A stretch of 64,000 nt of DNA. It comes from Paractinoplanes tereljensis. Its GTDB lineage: Bacteria > Actinomycetota > Actinomycetes > Mycobacteriales > Micromonosporaceae. The translations under genes and the position numbers were made by a program. Of the stretch, positions 1 through 7,770 are shown piece after piece. The notes beneath the pieces are model-generated. The model had not been told where the DNA came from, did not search any database, and worked only from the letters and a program-made list of their open reading frames with translations. Within the stretch, counting starts at the first letter, position 1; each line of letters opens with the position of its first letter. Location: assembly GCF_016862435.1 (NCBI RefSeq), contig NZ_BOMY01000055.1, positions 248,001 to 312,000 on the forward strand, read 5' to 3'.

Positions 1-1417
1 GGGCCTGCGGCGAGTACGCCGGCATCCCGTAGTTCTTCCAGTTCGCCGGGCGCGACGCCACGTTGTCGAGCTTGCCGAACACCGCCGCGTCGACCGCCCA
101 CTCCACGTTGCGCGGTTTGGGCTGCACGGCCTGGTTGTTCACGTCGTTGCGGGGCACCGAGCAGTACCGCTCGTCCTCGACCGGGTCGTTCACCGAGCCG
201 GTGACGGCCAGGCTCTTCGCCTTGGGGGCGGCCGCACCGAGCACCGGATTCGCGTCCCGGCCGGCGATCGCCTCGGGTCCCTGCACCGCCGGGCTCACCT
301 CGAAGGAGAGGGGCTGACCGGTCGGGAGCACCTTGGCGGTGACCGCCAGGTTCGCCGCGATGTCCGGGTCGGTCGCGTCGGCCACCTTCACGTCGGTCAG
401 GGCGACGTCGCCGCGGGTGGACACCTCGCTGCTCGACGGCACCGGCACCGCGCGGACCGACTTCGGCAGCGTCGACACGTGGGCCGGCCTGCCGGTGATG
501 AAGGCTCGGCCGGAGTCGCCGCGGACCAGGCTGACGTCGCCCCGGGCGAGCTCCGTGACGGTGCGGCCGACGGCTCGCCGTACCCGGGTCTGGTCTTTGG
601 TCTTGTCCATGAAGGTCACCGCGCCGGTGGCGTCCGGCACCAGCCGGAACGGCACGCCTTCGGCGACGGCCTGCCGGCTGATCTTGCCTTTGTTGGAAAC
701 CCGGACCACCGCGCCGGCCGCGGCCGCGACGATGCCGCCACCCTTGACCGGTACGGGTGAGCTCAGCTCGGTGTTCAGCAGCAGCGGCTGGGACAGCGTG
801 CGCTTCGCGGCGTCGACGGTGAACAGGCGGCTCTGCGTGGTGGTGTCGGCCGGGCTCTCCACGTCCTTGCCGTCGAACTGCGACAGCACGGCCGTCTCCC
901 CCGCGCCGCAGCCGGGGTTGAAGTAGGCGAGCGACGTCTGCACCGCGAGCTTGGTGACCATGTGGGTCTTCAGGTCGACGATGGCGGTGAACCCGCCGCG
1001 GTCGAACAGGTCGGCCTTGTTGGTGAAGGTCCGCGGCGCGTAGACCACGACGAGCCGCTGCCCGGAGCCGGTCACGCAGGCGTTGCCGATCCATCGGTCG
1101 GTGTCGAAGCCGGGCTCGGACAGGCTGGCGGCGGTCTCCCAGGTGTAGCCGGTGCCCGCGGTGGCGGTCAGCACGTGGAAGCCGTTGGCGTCGCCGGAGG
1201 TCGTCCAGATGCGGTCGGCGGACTTGCGCCAGCCCTTGCCGAGAAGTTTGTCGCGGTCGGCCGGTGCCACCCGGTCGGTGCGGCCGTCGGCGCCAGCGGC
1301 GGTGTCGGCCGGGGTCGGCGCGATCGGTGCGGCCTGGGCGGTGCCGGACAGCGCCGGCCCCGCGAGCAGCACCACCGCGGCCCCGGCGGCAGCCGCCATT
1401 GACCATAGTCGTTTCAT
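1..1417 (-). CDS. Large secreted protein, N-terminal part (runs off left edge)
   Basis: The reading frame is open from an ATG at 1417 to the window edge, giving at least 472 residues without a stop. It begins with a basic KRLW stretch, an Ala/Val-rich hydrophobic segment and a likely AQA signal-peptidase site, so the product is exported. The next 400 or so residues look like an extracellular beta-rich module with a conserved-looking stretch on exposed, non-catalytic sequence (WIGNACVTGSG, then AYFNPGCGAGETAVL). Such N-terminal regions occur in very large actinobacterial secreted proteins that end in RHS/YD-repeat or golvesin-type domains, but the C-terminus is outside the window and the family is not certain. 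A GGGGAC stretch before the ATG can serve as ribosome binding site. Confidence 0.75.
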   Translation of the reverse strand, partial: MKRLWSMAAAAGAAVVLLAGPALSGTAQAAPIAPTPADTAAGADGRTDRVAPADRDKLLGKGWRKSADRIWTTSGDANGFHVLTATAGTGYTWETAASLSEPGFDTDRWIGNACVTGSGQRLVVVYAPRTFTNKADLFDRGGFTAIVDLKTHMVTKLAVQTSLAYFNPGCGAGETAVLSQFDGKDVESPADTTTQSRLFTVDAAKRTLSQPLLLNTELSSPVPVKGGGIVAAAAGAVVRVSNKGKISRQAVAEGVPFRLVPDATGAVTFMDKTKDQTRVRRAVGRTVTELARGDVSLVRGDSGRAFITGRPAHVSTLPKSVRAVPVPSSSEVSTRGDVALTDVKVADATDPDIAANLAVTAKVLPTGQPLSFEVSPAVQGPEAIAGRDANPVLGAAAPKAKSLAVTGSVNDPVEDERYCSVPRNDVNNQAVQPKPRNVEWAVDAAVFGKLDNVASRPANWKNYGMPAYSPQA

Positions 1418-1442
1418 GGGTCCCCGTTTCTTGTATTCAAGT

Positions 1443-1458
1443 ACGTCGATATAGACGT
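1443..1458. promoter_or_regulatory. Imperfect palindrome upstream of the secreted protein gene
   Basis: ACGTCGATATAGACGT is a 16-bp palindrome with one mismatched pair, lying 26 bp upstream of the ATG at 1417 in the otherwise AT-richer gap between two minus-strand genes. It may be an operator or part of the promoter. It is unlike the GGAAAC-type operators found elsewhere in the window. Confidence 0.3.
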
Positions 1459-1505
1459 CCTCGAACGGAGACTTTATAGATCTTGGTCGTTGCCGTGTGT
1501 CCCGT

Positions 1506-2540
1506 TCAGGTCAGCGGGATGGTGACCAGGCCGACAAGATGTTCGCTGGGCAGGTTCTGCGGGGTCTGGATCCGCCAGGCGATGCGCACGGTCCCTTGCG
1601 CCTGCTTCGGGATGGTGGTTCTCATCTCGAAGCGGAGGGCGGACCGGGCCGGGACGGCGGTGGCGGGACGGCAGTTCAGGCGGTAGAGCTGGGCGGTGGT
1701 GCTGTTGACCATGCCGTTGGCCTCGGCGCTGAGCTCCTGGAGATAGCCGGGGCAGGGCAGCAGGGTCACCGGCTTCGCGGTGGGGTTGGTCAGGGTGATC
1801 GTGTAGGTGATCCGGTCACCGGGGGCGGCCTGCGGCGGGCCTTCGGCGGAGGCGGTCAGGTCCCACAGCGGGGAGCGTTCGGTGGTGATCGGGTCCTGTT
1901 CCACGAATTTGTCGAAGACGCCGGCGGACAGGTTCGAGGACGGCTTGGTGGGGCTCTCGGGGTCGCCGCTGCAGGCCGGGTGGTCCTTCGGGGTGATCTT
2001 CGCGCGCAGCTCGCCACCCTCGGCCGGCAGGGTTACCCGCAGCTCGTAGGGCGGAGTCGCGGTGCCGCAGAACGGGCCGGACCAGTCGACTCGCATGGAT
2101 GCCTTGCCGCCGGCGGGCACCGGGATGCGCTGTTTCTTCGCCTCTTCGGTGACGCTCGTGAGGTGGTCCACCGGGACCTCGGCGTCCTTGCTGAACAGCC
2201 GGACGTCGGCGAGGCCGGACAGCACGCAGTCGGTGGTGGCGGTGTTCCGGACGATCAGCTCGCCCAGCAGGCGGCCGCCCAGGACGGTGTCGCCGGCGGC
2301 CTTCGACCATTTGTCGAGGCCGCCGCTGAGCTGGGCGGCTGTGCAGGGCGGGCTGTCCGGCGCGACCGTCACGGTGGCCGGGCTCGGGTAGACGCTGTCG
2401 ATCGGCTCGTCCAACCAGGGCACTGAGCCGTCCGGCTTGAGGGACAGGGCCTCGGTGGGGGTTCGGCCTTCGTCCTTGGCGCAGCCGGTGGCCAGGACCA
2501 TGGCCAGGAGTACGGCTGCGGCTTTGCGGATCGAAGGCAT
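1506..2540 (-). CDS. Secreted lipoprotein, DUF4232-like
   Basis: The 344-residue product starts with a short basic segment, a hydrophobic helix and the lipobox LATGC (Cys about residue 20), so it should be lipid-anchored outside the membrane. The mature part is beta-rich, with scattered Cys residues (PPCTAAQL, DCVLSGL, PFCGTA, HPAC). The region around residues 60-160 resembles the DUF4232 domain of actinobacterial lipoproteins; a second beta-sandwich-like segment follows (TYTITLTNPTAKPVTLL). The gene starts only 12 bp after the HpcH/HpaI lyase stop on the same strand, so it could be the last gene of the catabolic operon or an independent cell-envelope gene. Its role is unknown. Confidence 0.75.
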   Translation of the reverse strand: MPSIRKAAAVLLAMVLATGCAKDEGRTPTEALSLKPDGSVPWLDEPIDSVYPSPATVTVAPDSPPCTAAQLSGGLDKWSKAAGDTVLGGRLLGELIVRNTATTDCVLSGLADVRLFSKDAEVPVDHLTSVTEEAKKQRIPVPAGGKASMRVDWSGPFCGTATPPYELRVTLPAEGGELRAKITPKDHPACSGDPESPTKPSSNLSAGVFDKFVEQDPITTERSPLWDLTASAEGPPQAAPGDRITYTITLTNPTAKPVTLLPCPGYLQELSAEANGMVNSTTAQLYRLNCRPATAVPARSALRFEMRTTIPKQAQGTVRIAWRIQTPQNLPSEHLVGLVTIPLT

Positions 2541-2552
2541 GGCGGCATGGTC

Positions 2553-3386
2553 TCAGGTCGGAGATCCGGAGCGCTGCCCCCGGCCGTCTCGCAGGGTGCG
2601 GTGGGCCTCGCGGACCACGGCCAGGTCGACCATCCGGCCCTGGGCGTCCAGGCATACCCCGCCGCCCGCTGCCGCGAAGCGGTCTACCAGGTCCCGTGCG
2701 GTTGCCAGCTCTTCCCGGGTGGGGGTGAAGACCTCGTTCACCACCGGGATCTGGGCCGGGTGGATGCAGGCCCGGCCGCGGAAACCCAGACGCTTCAACG
2801 CCTGCGTGGTCCGGCGCAGGCGGGTCAGGTCCCGGAAATCCGTGGTTACCGCGGCGGCCGGCGGGTCGATGCCGGCGGCGGCCGAGGCGAGCACGACCGC
2901 GGAGCGTACGTGCAGGAGCTCTCGTTCGTCGTCGCCCAGGGTGACCCCGATCTCGGCGGCCAGGTCGGCCTCGCCGATCTGCAGCCGCGAGACCCTCGGC
3001 GCGGCCGCCAGCGCCGGGGCCGCGAGGATGGCCTGGGCGGTCTCCAGCAGCGGGACCAGTTCCACCGTCTCGGCGCCCTCGGTGCGGTCCAGCAGGGCGG
3101 CCAGCTCGGCCAGCTGGTCCACGGTGTTGGCCTTGGCCACGCAGAGGCCGCGCAGCGCGGGGGCGACCACCGCGGCAACGTCCTCCAGGCCCGGATTGAT
3201 CCGGACGAAGATCGGGGAGCCGGCCGGCTGGGTGCGCAGCCAGCGGGCGACCGATTCGCGGGCGGCGGCCTTTTCGTCCGGCGGGACCGCGTCCTCCAGG
3301 TCGACGATCAGGGCGTCGGCGCCGCGGGACAGGGCGGTGGCCAGCTTGGCCGGCTGGTTGCCGGGGACGTACAGGTAGGACCTCAT
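2553..3386 (-). CDS. HpcH/HpaI aldolase / citrate-lyase beta-like acyl-CoA lyase
   Basis: The 277-residue protein has the CitE-like TIM-barrel pattern. Near the N-terminus are LYVPGNQPAKL and ALIVDLEDAVPPDEK, in the middle IFVRINPG and LVPLLETAQAI, later LQIGEADLAAEIG, and near the end GRACIHPAQIPVVNE. These carry the Arg, Glu and Asp residues that bind Mg2+ and CoA thioester in citramalyl-CoA and malyl-CoA lyases. Expected chemistry is cleavage of a 3-hydroxyacyl-CoA-type substrate into a keto acid plus acyl-CoA. I chose the ATG at 3386, which overlaps the upstream dehydrogenase stop (ATGA); the frame stays open further upstream but only as a shadow of that gene. It is last or second last of an 11-12 gene coupled operon. 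Confidence 0.85.
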   Translation of the reverse strand: MRSYLYVPGNQPAKLATALSRGADALIVDLEDAVPPDEKAAARESVARWLRTQPAGSPIFVRINPGLEDVAAVVAPALRGLCVAKANTVDQLAELAALLDRTEGAETVELVPLLETAQAILAAPALAAAPRVSRLQIGEADLAAEIGVTLGDDERELLHVRSAVVLASAAAGIDPPAAAVTTDFRDLTRLRRTTQALKRLGFRGRACIHPAQIPVVNEVFTPTREELATARDLVDRFAAAGGGVCLDAQGRMVDLAVVREAHRTLRDGRGQRSGSPT

Positions 3387-4546
3387 CCGATCGTCGCCGT
3401 GCCGGCCAGCAGCGCGCGGGCGATCACGATGCGCTGGATGTCGTTGGTGCCCTCGCCGATCATCATCAGCGGGGCGTCCCGGTACAGCCGTTCCACCACG
3501 AACTCCTTGGAATAGCCGTAACCGCCGTGGATCTGCATGGCCTTCAGCGCGCATTCCACCGCCGCCTCCGAGGCGAAGGCCTTGGCCATGCCGGCCTCCA
3601 TGTCCACCCGGTGGCCTCCGTCGGCCCGCGCCGCCGCCCAGTAGACGAGCAGCCGGGCCGCCTGGACCTGGGCGGCCATCTCGGCGATCTTCAGCTGGAT
3701 CGCCTGGAAGTCGCCGATCGGTTTGCCGAACGCCTTGCGGTCGCCGGCGTAGCGCAGCGCCTCGTCGTAGGCGGCCTGGGCGATGCCCAGCGCCCGCGCG
3801 GCCACGTTGATCCTGCCCGTCTCCAGGCCGGACAGGACCTGTTGCATGCCGCGGCCCTCGACGCCGCCGAGCAGGTTGGCGGCGGGGACGCGGACGGCGT
3901 CCAGCAGCACCTCGCACGACTCGGTGCCCTTGTAGCCGAGCTTGGGCAGGTCGCGTTCCACCGTGAAACCCGGCGCGCCCGCGTCGACCAGGAACACCGA
4001 CATGCCCTTGTGCGCGGGTGTCGCCTTCGGGTCGGTCTTGCAGAGCACCGGCAGCGGGTCGGCATGCCGGGCGTTGGTGATCCAGGTCTTGCGGCCGGTG
4101 AGGACGTAGTCGTCGCCGTCACGGACCGCGACCGTGGAGATGCCCTGCAGGTCGGTGCCGGCATCCGGTTCGGTCAGGGCGATACCGGTACGCCGTTCTC
4201 CCGTCGCGAGTGAAGGCAGATATCGCGCCTTCTGGGAAGGTGTGCCATGCCGGGCGATCAGCCAGCAGGAGAGCGAGTGGCTGCCGAGGATGCCGGCGAT
4301 GCCCATCCAGCCCTTCGCGATCTCCTCGAAGACCAGCGCGAAACTGATCATGTCGGCGCCCAGGCCGCCGTACTCCTCCGGGATGGTCAGGCCGAACAAT
4401 CCCAGGTCGCGCATGGTGGCGACGATCTCGGTGGGATAGCGGCCGGTGTCCTCCCACTCCTGGGCCACCGGGCGGATCTCCCGGTCCACGAAGTCGCGCA
4501 GCACCTCGCGGAAGAGGCGCTGTTCGTCGCTGAGTTCAAAGTCCAT
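3383..4546 (-). CDS. Acyl-CoA dehydrogenase
   Basis: The product (387 residues) is a full-length FAD-dependent acyl-CoA dehydrogenase that introduces an alpha,beta double bond into an acyl-CoA. It shows IPEEYGGLG near residue 55, the FAD-contacting TEPDAGTDLQ and TGRKTWITNA motifs, and HGGYGYSKE. The C-terminal IGEGTNDIQRIVIAR region carries the Glu expected to be the catalytic base. The ATG at 4546 was chosen because the protein then starts MDFELSDEQ, typical of the family. It overlaps the DUF35 gene by 11 bp and the lyase by 4 bp. In context it is the oxidation step of a beta-oxidation-like sequence. Confidence 0.93.
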   Translation of the reverse strand: MDFELSDEQRLFREVLRDFVDREIRPVAQEWEDTGRYPTEIVATMRDLGLFGLTIPEEYGGLGADMISFALVFEEIAKGWMGIAGILGSHSLSCWLIARHGTPSQKARYLPSLATGERRTGIALTEPDAGTDLQGISTVAVRDGDDYVLTGRKTWITNARHADPLPVLCKTDPKATPAHKGMSVFLVDAGAPGFTVERDLPKLGYKGTESCEVLLDAVRVPAANLLGGVEGRGMQQVLSGLETGRINVAARALGIAQAAYDEALRYAGDRKAFGKPIGDFQAIQLKIAEMAAQVQAARLLVYWAAARADGGHRVDMEAGMAKAFASEAAVECALKAMQIHGGYGYSKEFVVERLYRDAPLMMIGEGTNDIQRIVIARALLAGTATIG

Positions 4547-4895
4547 CGTCGGCACTCCGGAAGACGGGCAGGTGACGGCCGCCGGGCTGCGCCCGCCAGG
4601 CCAGCCGAACCGGCAAATCGCAATGCGGATCGGGGAGATCCACCAGGTGGGTGAGCAGGACCGGGCCTTCGGTGAGCCGGACCCGACCCAAGATGTACGG
4701 GGTTTCCGCACGGTGCACGACCGTAAAACTGCCGATCACACCGGTGCCGGCGGCGGCCCGGAACTCCAGGTCGTGGCCGCCGCAGCCGGTGCAGACGAAG
4801 CGCGGATAGTGCTGATATCGCCGGCAGGCCGGGCAGAACTGCAGCAGCAACAGCTGGTCCCGGGTGGCCTCCCACCAGGTCTCCTCGGGCGTCAC
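4536..4895 (-). CDS. DUF35 zinc-ribbon/OB-fold protein, partner of the thiolase-like enzyme
   Basis: This 119-residue protein has the four-cysteine ribbon CPAC...CTGC near residues 21-38 followed by an OB-fold (GTGVIGSFTVVHR). Such DUF35 proteins bind acyl-CoA intermediates and partner thiolase-like enzymes. In cholesterol side-chain degradation the ChsH2 DUF35 domain is needed by the Ltp2 retro-aldolase. Here the gene overlaps the thiolase-like gene by 4 bp and the dehydrogenase by 11 bp, so co-translation and a complex with the neighbour are likely. Confidence 0.88.
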   Translation of the reverse strand: MTPEETWWEATRDQLLLLQFCPACRRYQHYPRFVCTGCGGHDLEFRAAAGTGVIGSFTVVHRAETPYILGRVRLTEGPVLLTHLVDLPDPHCDLPVRLAWRAQPGGRHLPVFRSADDGL

Positions 4896-5986
4896 CGGTC
4901 CACCCCCAGGATCACCGTGGCGTGGCTGGAGAAGATGCCACCGGTGCCGTGCACCAAAGCCGTCCGAGCGCCGCTGTCGCCGCGGAGTTGGCGGACCGCT
5001 TCGACCAGCAGCAGCACGCCGAACTGGCCGGGGTGGCAGTAGGCCAGGCCACCACCGCCGGTGTTGTGCGGGATCGTCGCGTGCAGGCCCTCGCCGGGCT
5101 TGGCGAACCCCAGAGCCTCCAGGCCGAGCGGCACCGAGATGGTGAACGAGTCGTAGAGCTGCACGACGTCGATGTCGGCGGGACCGAGCGCGGCCTGCGA
5201 GAAGGCCCGCGCGGCGGCCGCCCCGGCGCCGGTGTGCAGCAGGTCGGGGGCGGTGGCCATGCCGGTATGGGTCAGGGCTTCGCCGTAGCCGAGGACCTTC
5301 ACCGGGGTTTGCGGCAGGTGCCGGGCGCGGGCGGCCGAGGTCAGCACGATCGCGCCGCCGCCGTCGGTGACCAGGCAGCAGTCCAGGGCACCGAGCGGGG
5401 TGGAGATCATCGGGGCGGCGAGGACGTCATCCACCGTGAGCGGGCCCTTGCCGTAGGTCCAGGCGGCCGGGTTGAGCTGGGCCCTGGCCCGGGCCGCGAC
5501 GGCCACCGAGGCCAGGTCGGCCCGGGTCAGGCCGTAGGTGTGCAGGTAGCGCTGGGCGGTCATCGCGTAGTACGAGATCGGGTAGAGCGGCTGGTAGGGG
5601 GCCTCGAACGCGGCCTCCGGGGTGCCCTCCTCGACCACGCCGGCCAGTTTCCGGGAGCGGGCCGAGCGCTGGTTCGAGGCGAACGAGATGACCACCGTGC
5701 GGCACTGGCCGGCGTCGATCGCCTGGGCCGCCCGGGCCACGTACATCTCGAAGACCGCTCCCCCGGCGAAGCTCGAGTCGCTCCACGACGGCTGCAGGCC
5801 CAGATAGTCGGCGAGCTGGGTGGCCGAGAAGCGGGAGATGCCATTGGTGGCGATACCGTCCACCTCGGACAGCGGGATGCCGGCGTCGGCGAGCGCCCGG
5901 GTCACGGCCTGGGTCTGCAGCTCCAGGACGCTCTTGCCGGTCTGGCCGAGGTCGCATTCGGCCGCGCCGACGATGGCGACACTCAT
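4892..5986 (-). CDS. Thiolase-fold protein lacking the nucleophilic Cys (Ltp2-like retro-aldolase candidate)
   Basis: The 364-residue product has the SCP2-type thiolase fold (start VAIVGAAECDLG, end region GLAYCHPGQFG). At about residues 70-76, where thiolases carry the acylated Cys, it reads DSSFAGG, so Claisen chemistry is unlikely. It keeps the YDSFT motif and a Tyr before CHPGQ, comparable to the tyrosine-dependent Ltp2 aldolases of steroid side-chain degradation, which release propionyl-CoA or a similar unit. The adjacent DUF35 and MaoC-type genes repeat the arrangement of those systems. The ATG at 5986 overlaps the MaoC stop by 4 bp; upstream in-frame sequence is a shadow of the MaoC gene. 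Confidence 0.85.
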   Translation of the reverse strand: MSVAIVGAAECDLGQTGKSVLELQTQAVTRALADAGIPLSEVDGIATNGISRFSATQLADYLGLQPSWSDSSFAGGAVFEMYVARAAQAIDAGQCRTVVISFASNQRSARSRKLAGVVEEGTPEAAFEAPYQPLYPISYYAMTAQRYLHTYGLTRADLASVAVAARARAQLNPAAWTYGKGPLTVDDVLAAPMISTPLGALDCCLVTDGGGAIVLTSAARARHLPQTPVKVLGYGEALTHTGMATAPDLLHTGAGAAAARAFSQAALGPADIDVVQLYDSFTISVPLGLEALGFAKPGEGLHATIPHNTGGGGLAYCHPGQFGVLLLVEAVRQLRGDSGARTALVHGTGGIFSSHATVILGVDR

Positions 5987-6369
5987 GGCAGGCGCACGGT
6001 GGCTTCGGCCGGCGCGACCGCCACCCGGCCGTCGTCGGCCACCTCGACGCGCAGGTCGACGACGGCGTGCCGGTCTTTCAGGTCCCGGAGCGTGCCGTGG
6101 CAGCGGATCGTCTCGCCGGCGAAGACCAGGTTCTTGAAGCGGAACGACAGCTTGGTGATCTCGGCGTCCGGGCCGAACCACTCGCGCAGGGCGATCGCCA
6201 GGTAGGCGCCGAAGACCTGGCCGTCGACGACCGGGCGGTCCAGGCCGCGGGCCGCCAGGTAGGCCTGGTCGTAGTGCAGGCGGTGCCAGTCCCAGGTGGC
6301 GCCGGCGTAGGCGATCATGTCGGGGAGGTCGATGGTGCGTTCCAGCGGCGGGTACTCAGCGCTCGACAT
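5983..6369 (-). CDS. MaoC-like hydratase (hotdog fold)
   Basis: The 128-residue single-hotdog protein shows the MaoC pattern with an Asp-x4-His-like element (GATWDWHRLHYDQ, residues about 23-35) and PVVDGQVFGAYLA, followed by FKNLVFAGETI. It should hydrate an enoyl-CoA, probably as a heterodimer with the adjacent N-terminal-type MaoC protein, like ChsH1/ChsH2 or heteromeric Rv-type hydratases. It overlaps both neighbours, 14 bp upstream and 4 bp downstream. Confidence 0.87.
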   Translation of the reverse strand: MSSAEYPPLERTIDLPDMIAYAGATWDWHRLHYDQAYLAARGLDRPVVDGQVFGAYLAIALREWFGPDAEITKLSFRFKNLVFAGETIRCHGTLRDLKDRHAVVDLRVEVADDGRVAVAPAEATVRLP

Positions 6370-6811
6370 AGATCAGTGACTCCTCGTTCGTCGCCAGGAG
6401 GCGGCCGGTCTGGTCGGTGTAGCGGGCGACCGAGGTGACCACCAGCATGCGTTTCCCGGAGCCGGTGATCCGCTCGTACATGTCGGCGAGCTTCCAGGTC
6501 GCGGTGATCATCGCGTCGGGGCCGATCGGGCCGAGGAACTCGTAGGAGTTGCCGCCCCGGACCAGCCGGGTGCCGGGCACGACCAGACCCCAGCCGTGGC
6601 CCGCGTAGCCGTCCTCGTCGCGGGGCAGCCCGGCGTACTGGTTGGTCTCGCAGATCAGCGTGGGCGGGGCGACCTCGCCGGTCAGATGCGGTGCGAAGGT
6701 GTCGCCGGTGGCCAGCGCGAAGTACCGGATGGACGCGCGGCCGAGCGGCTCGGGCGCGGTGTACGCGACTTCCTCGCCGATCCGGGCGGCCAGTTCGGGG
6801 GTCAGAAGCAT
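6356..6811 (-). CDS. FAS1-like / MaoC N-terminal-type dehydratase subunit
   Basis: This 151-residue hotdog protein belongs to the MaoC_dehydrat_N type: an early IGEEVAYTAPEPLGRASIRYFALATGD segment (long motif at about residues 12-38), then PPTLICETNQYAG and VRGGNSYEFLGPI. Such chains lack the full catalytic pair and form the substrate tunnel in a heterodimer with a catalytic MaoC chain, here the adjacent 5983-6369 gene. The gene overlaps the Rid-domain gene by 10 bp. Confidence 0.85.
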   Translation of the reverse strand: MLLTPELAARIGEEVAYTAPEPLGRASIRYFALATGDTFAPHLTGEVAPPTLICETNQYAGLPRDEDGYAGHGWGLVVPGTRLVRGGNSYEFLGPIGPDAMITATWKLADMYERITGSGKRMLVVTSVARYTDQTGRLLATNEESLIYVER

Positions 6812-7770
6812 GCCGGGATCGTCTCCAGCATGAACTCGGGGCGGAGCAGGGCCGAGCAGACCACCGAGGTCACCGCCGCGTTCGGGAAGTGCTTCGCGCG
6901 GAGCTCGGCGGTGCGGGGATAGTCGGCGGCCGCGCCGGGTGTCACGTACTCGATCAGGCTGGTGACCGCCGTGCCGGACGCGCCCGCCGCGGCCAGAACC
7001 GTCTCGATGCTCGCGTAGATGTATTCGGCCTGGGCCGGCAGGTCGCCGTCGTGCAGGGCCAGCTGGGTCACCGGGTCGAGGGCCCCGAACCCGGAGAAGA
7101 AGATCTTGTCGCCGGCCCGGACGGCCGGCTTGTAGGTGAGCGTGTCGTAGCGGGCCCAGCCCGGATTGATCGCGGTCAGCGGGCCCAGCGCGGCGAGGGC
7201 GTCGAGGGAGACCTGGGCGCCCGGTTCGACCGGCCGGTCGACCAGGATGCCGGCCGCGCCGGGGTGGACCGGGCCGGTGCCGAGGACCTCCTTGCGGGGG
7301 CGGCCGCAGCGCGGGTATTCGGCGCGGGTCGCGGTGGCGGTGTAGTCGATCGTGCGGGTCAGCGCGGCCGGGGTCAGCCCGGCCAGGTCGAGCAGGGCCG
7401 CGATCCGGTCGAGGCAGCAGCGGTACTGCTCGCGGAAATCCCCCTCGGTGGTGTGCACGCTGGGCAGATAGACGATGCCGTCGGCGACGCGCAAGGCGTC
7501 GCCGTCGGCCGCGAGCAGGGTTCCGCCACCGGGATGGGCACTCACCCCCAGGATGTACGGGTCATCGCGGCCGACAACCGCTTCGACCGGCACCCGGGAC
7601 ACCGGCACCCGGTGGCCGCCCAGGGCGATCGACCGGGCCGGGACGAGGTCCGGGCCGGCGCCGGTCACGTACTCGGTGAGGTGCACGATGTCGCCGATCG
7701 CCAGCCCGGCCTGGACGAGCGCGCCGGGCAGGGCGGGATATCCGGCGACGGCCGGCAGATACACGGTCAC
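6802..7770 (-). CDS. Multi-domain Rid (YjgF/YER057c/UK114) protein
   Basis: The 322-residue product contains a truncated Rid-like segment (about 1-85) followed by two fuller Rid repeats (about 90-205 and 210-322). The last has AGDKIFFSGFGALDP and ends VTSVVCSALLRPEFMLETIPA. Rid proteins hydrolyse enamines and imines, or act as 2-aminomuconate deaminase-like enzymes in catabolism. In this operon deamination of a nitrogen-containing intermediate would be a sensible role, but the catalytic Arg of RidA is not evident in each repeat. I prefer the GTG at 7770, which overlaps the PrpD stop as GTGA; another GTG lies 9 bp upstream. Confidence 0.8.
   Translation of the reverse strand: MTVYLPAVAGYPALPGALVQAGLAIGDIVHLTEYVTGAGPDLVPARSIALGGHRVPVSRVPVEAVVGRDDPYILGVSAHPGGGTLLAADGDALRVADGIVYLPSVHTTEGDFREQYRCCLDRIAALLDLAGLTPAALTRTIDYTATATRAEYPRCGRPRKEVLGTGPVHPGAAGILVDRPVEPGAQVSLDALAALGPLTAINPGWARYDTLTYKPAVRAGDKIFFSGFGALDPVTQLALHDGDLPAQAEYIYASIETVLAAAGASGTAVTSLIEYVTPGAAADYPRTAELRAKHFPNAAVTSVVCSALLRPEFMLETIPACF

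Noticed and set aside
1497..2426. 309-residue open frame on the plus strand opposite the lipoprotein.
   Set aside because: It is Gly/Arg/Val-rich with no motif, typical of antisense frames in GC-rich DNA; the minus-strand lipoprotein has a clear lipobox.
2553..3917. Longer 454-residue version of the HpcH/HpaI lyase.
   Set aside because: The extra N-terminal part is Arg/Pro/Gly-rich shadow of the acyl-CoA dehydrogenase in another frame; the ATG at 3386 overlaps the dehydrogenase stop as in the rest of the operon.
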